A DNA stretch of 5,005 nucleotides from Myxococcales bacterium UBA5297. Its GTDB lineage: Bacteria > Myxococcota > Myxococcia > Myxococcales > UBA5297. A program made the translations under genes and the position numbers. Shown piece by piece: positions 5,002 through 5,005 of the stretch (within the stretch, counting starts at the first letter, position 1; every line of letters starts with the position of its first letter). The stretch is from NCBI GenBank assembly GCA_002408385.1, contig DHSB01000225.1, positions 1 to 5,005 of the forward strand, in the 5' to 3' direction. Under the pieces are notes generated by a model that saw only the letters and a list, made by a program, of their open reading frames with translations, ran no database searches and was not told the origin of the DNA.

Positions 5002-5005
5002 TCGT

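Overview
The window is a GC-rich stretch of chromosome, most likely from a myxobacterium or a related deltaproteobacterium. The taxonomic hints are the strong G/C third-position bias and a small secreted protein with an AgmX/PglI-type C-terminal domain, a family concentrated in Myxococcota. This placement is an inference.

Layout, left to right. (1) Nt 2-871, + strand: the C-terminal part of a P2-like cation-transporting P-type ATPase (hinge motif plus M5-M10); its start lies outside the window. (2) Nt 872-1189: a convergent intergenic gap. Three hairpins lie in or beside it (850-880, 945-973, 1141-1179), and none has a T-tract. (3) Four genes on the - strand, in transcription order: surE (4477-3701), a LysM/M23 murein-endopeptidase lipoprotein (3704-2949, ATGA overlap with surE), a short-chain-type acyl-CoA dehydrogenase (2842-1700, with its own candidate promoter), and the AgmX/TonB-C-like secreted protein (1660-1190). 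(4) Nt 4478-5005: about 530 bases upstream of surE with no convincing gene. It is rich in structure: a 20-bp perfect palindrome, two copies of a TTGACCCCC-ended repeat 24 bp apart, and at the right edge a 125-bp imperfect inverted repeat with four TGTGG boxes facing four CCACA boxes.

How the genes relate. The surE and LysM/M23 pair reproduces the surE-(pcm)-nlpD arrangement known from Proteobacteria, here without pcm between them and without rpoS downstream. It couples a survival nucleotidase to an envelope peptidoglycan factor. The acyl-CoA dehydrogenase is a beta-oxidation or branched-chain catabolism enzyme. It has no functional link to its neighbours that I can see.

The part most worth a second look is the right edge. 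The TTGACCCCC repeats followed by the CCACA-rich inverted repeat resemble the left end and upstream leader of an IS21-type element whose transposase would lie beyond the window. This comes from recalled patterns, not a search. A second point is the ATPase, whose M5 and M6 lack the usual acidic/amide ion-binding residues.
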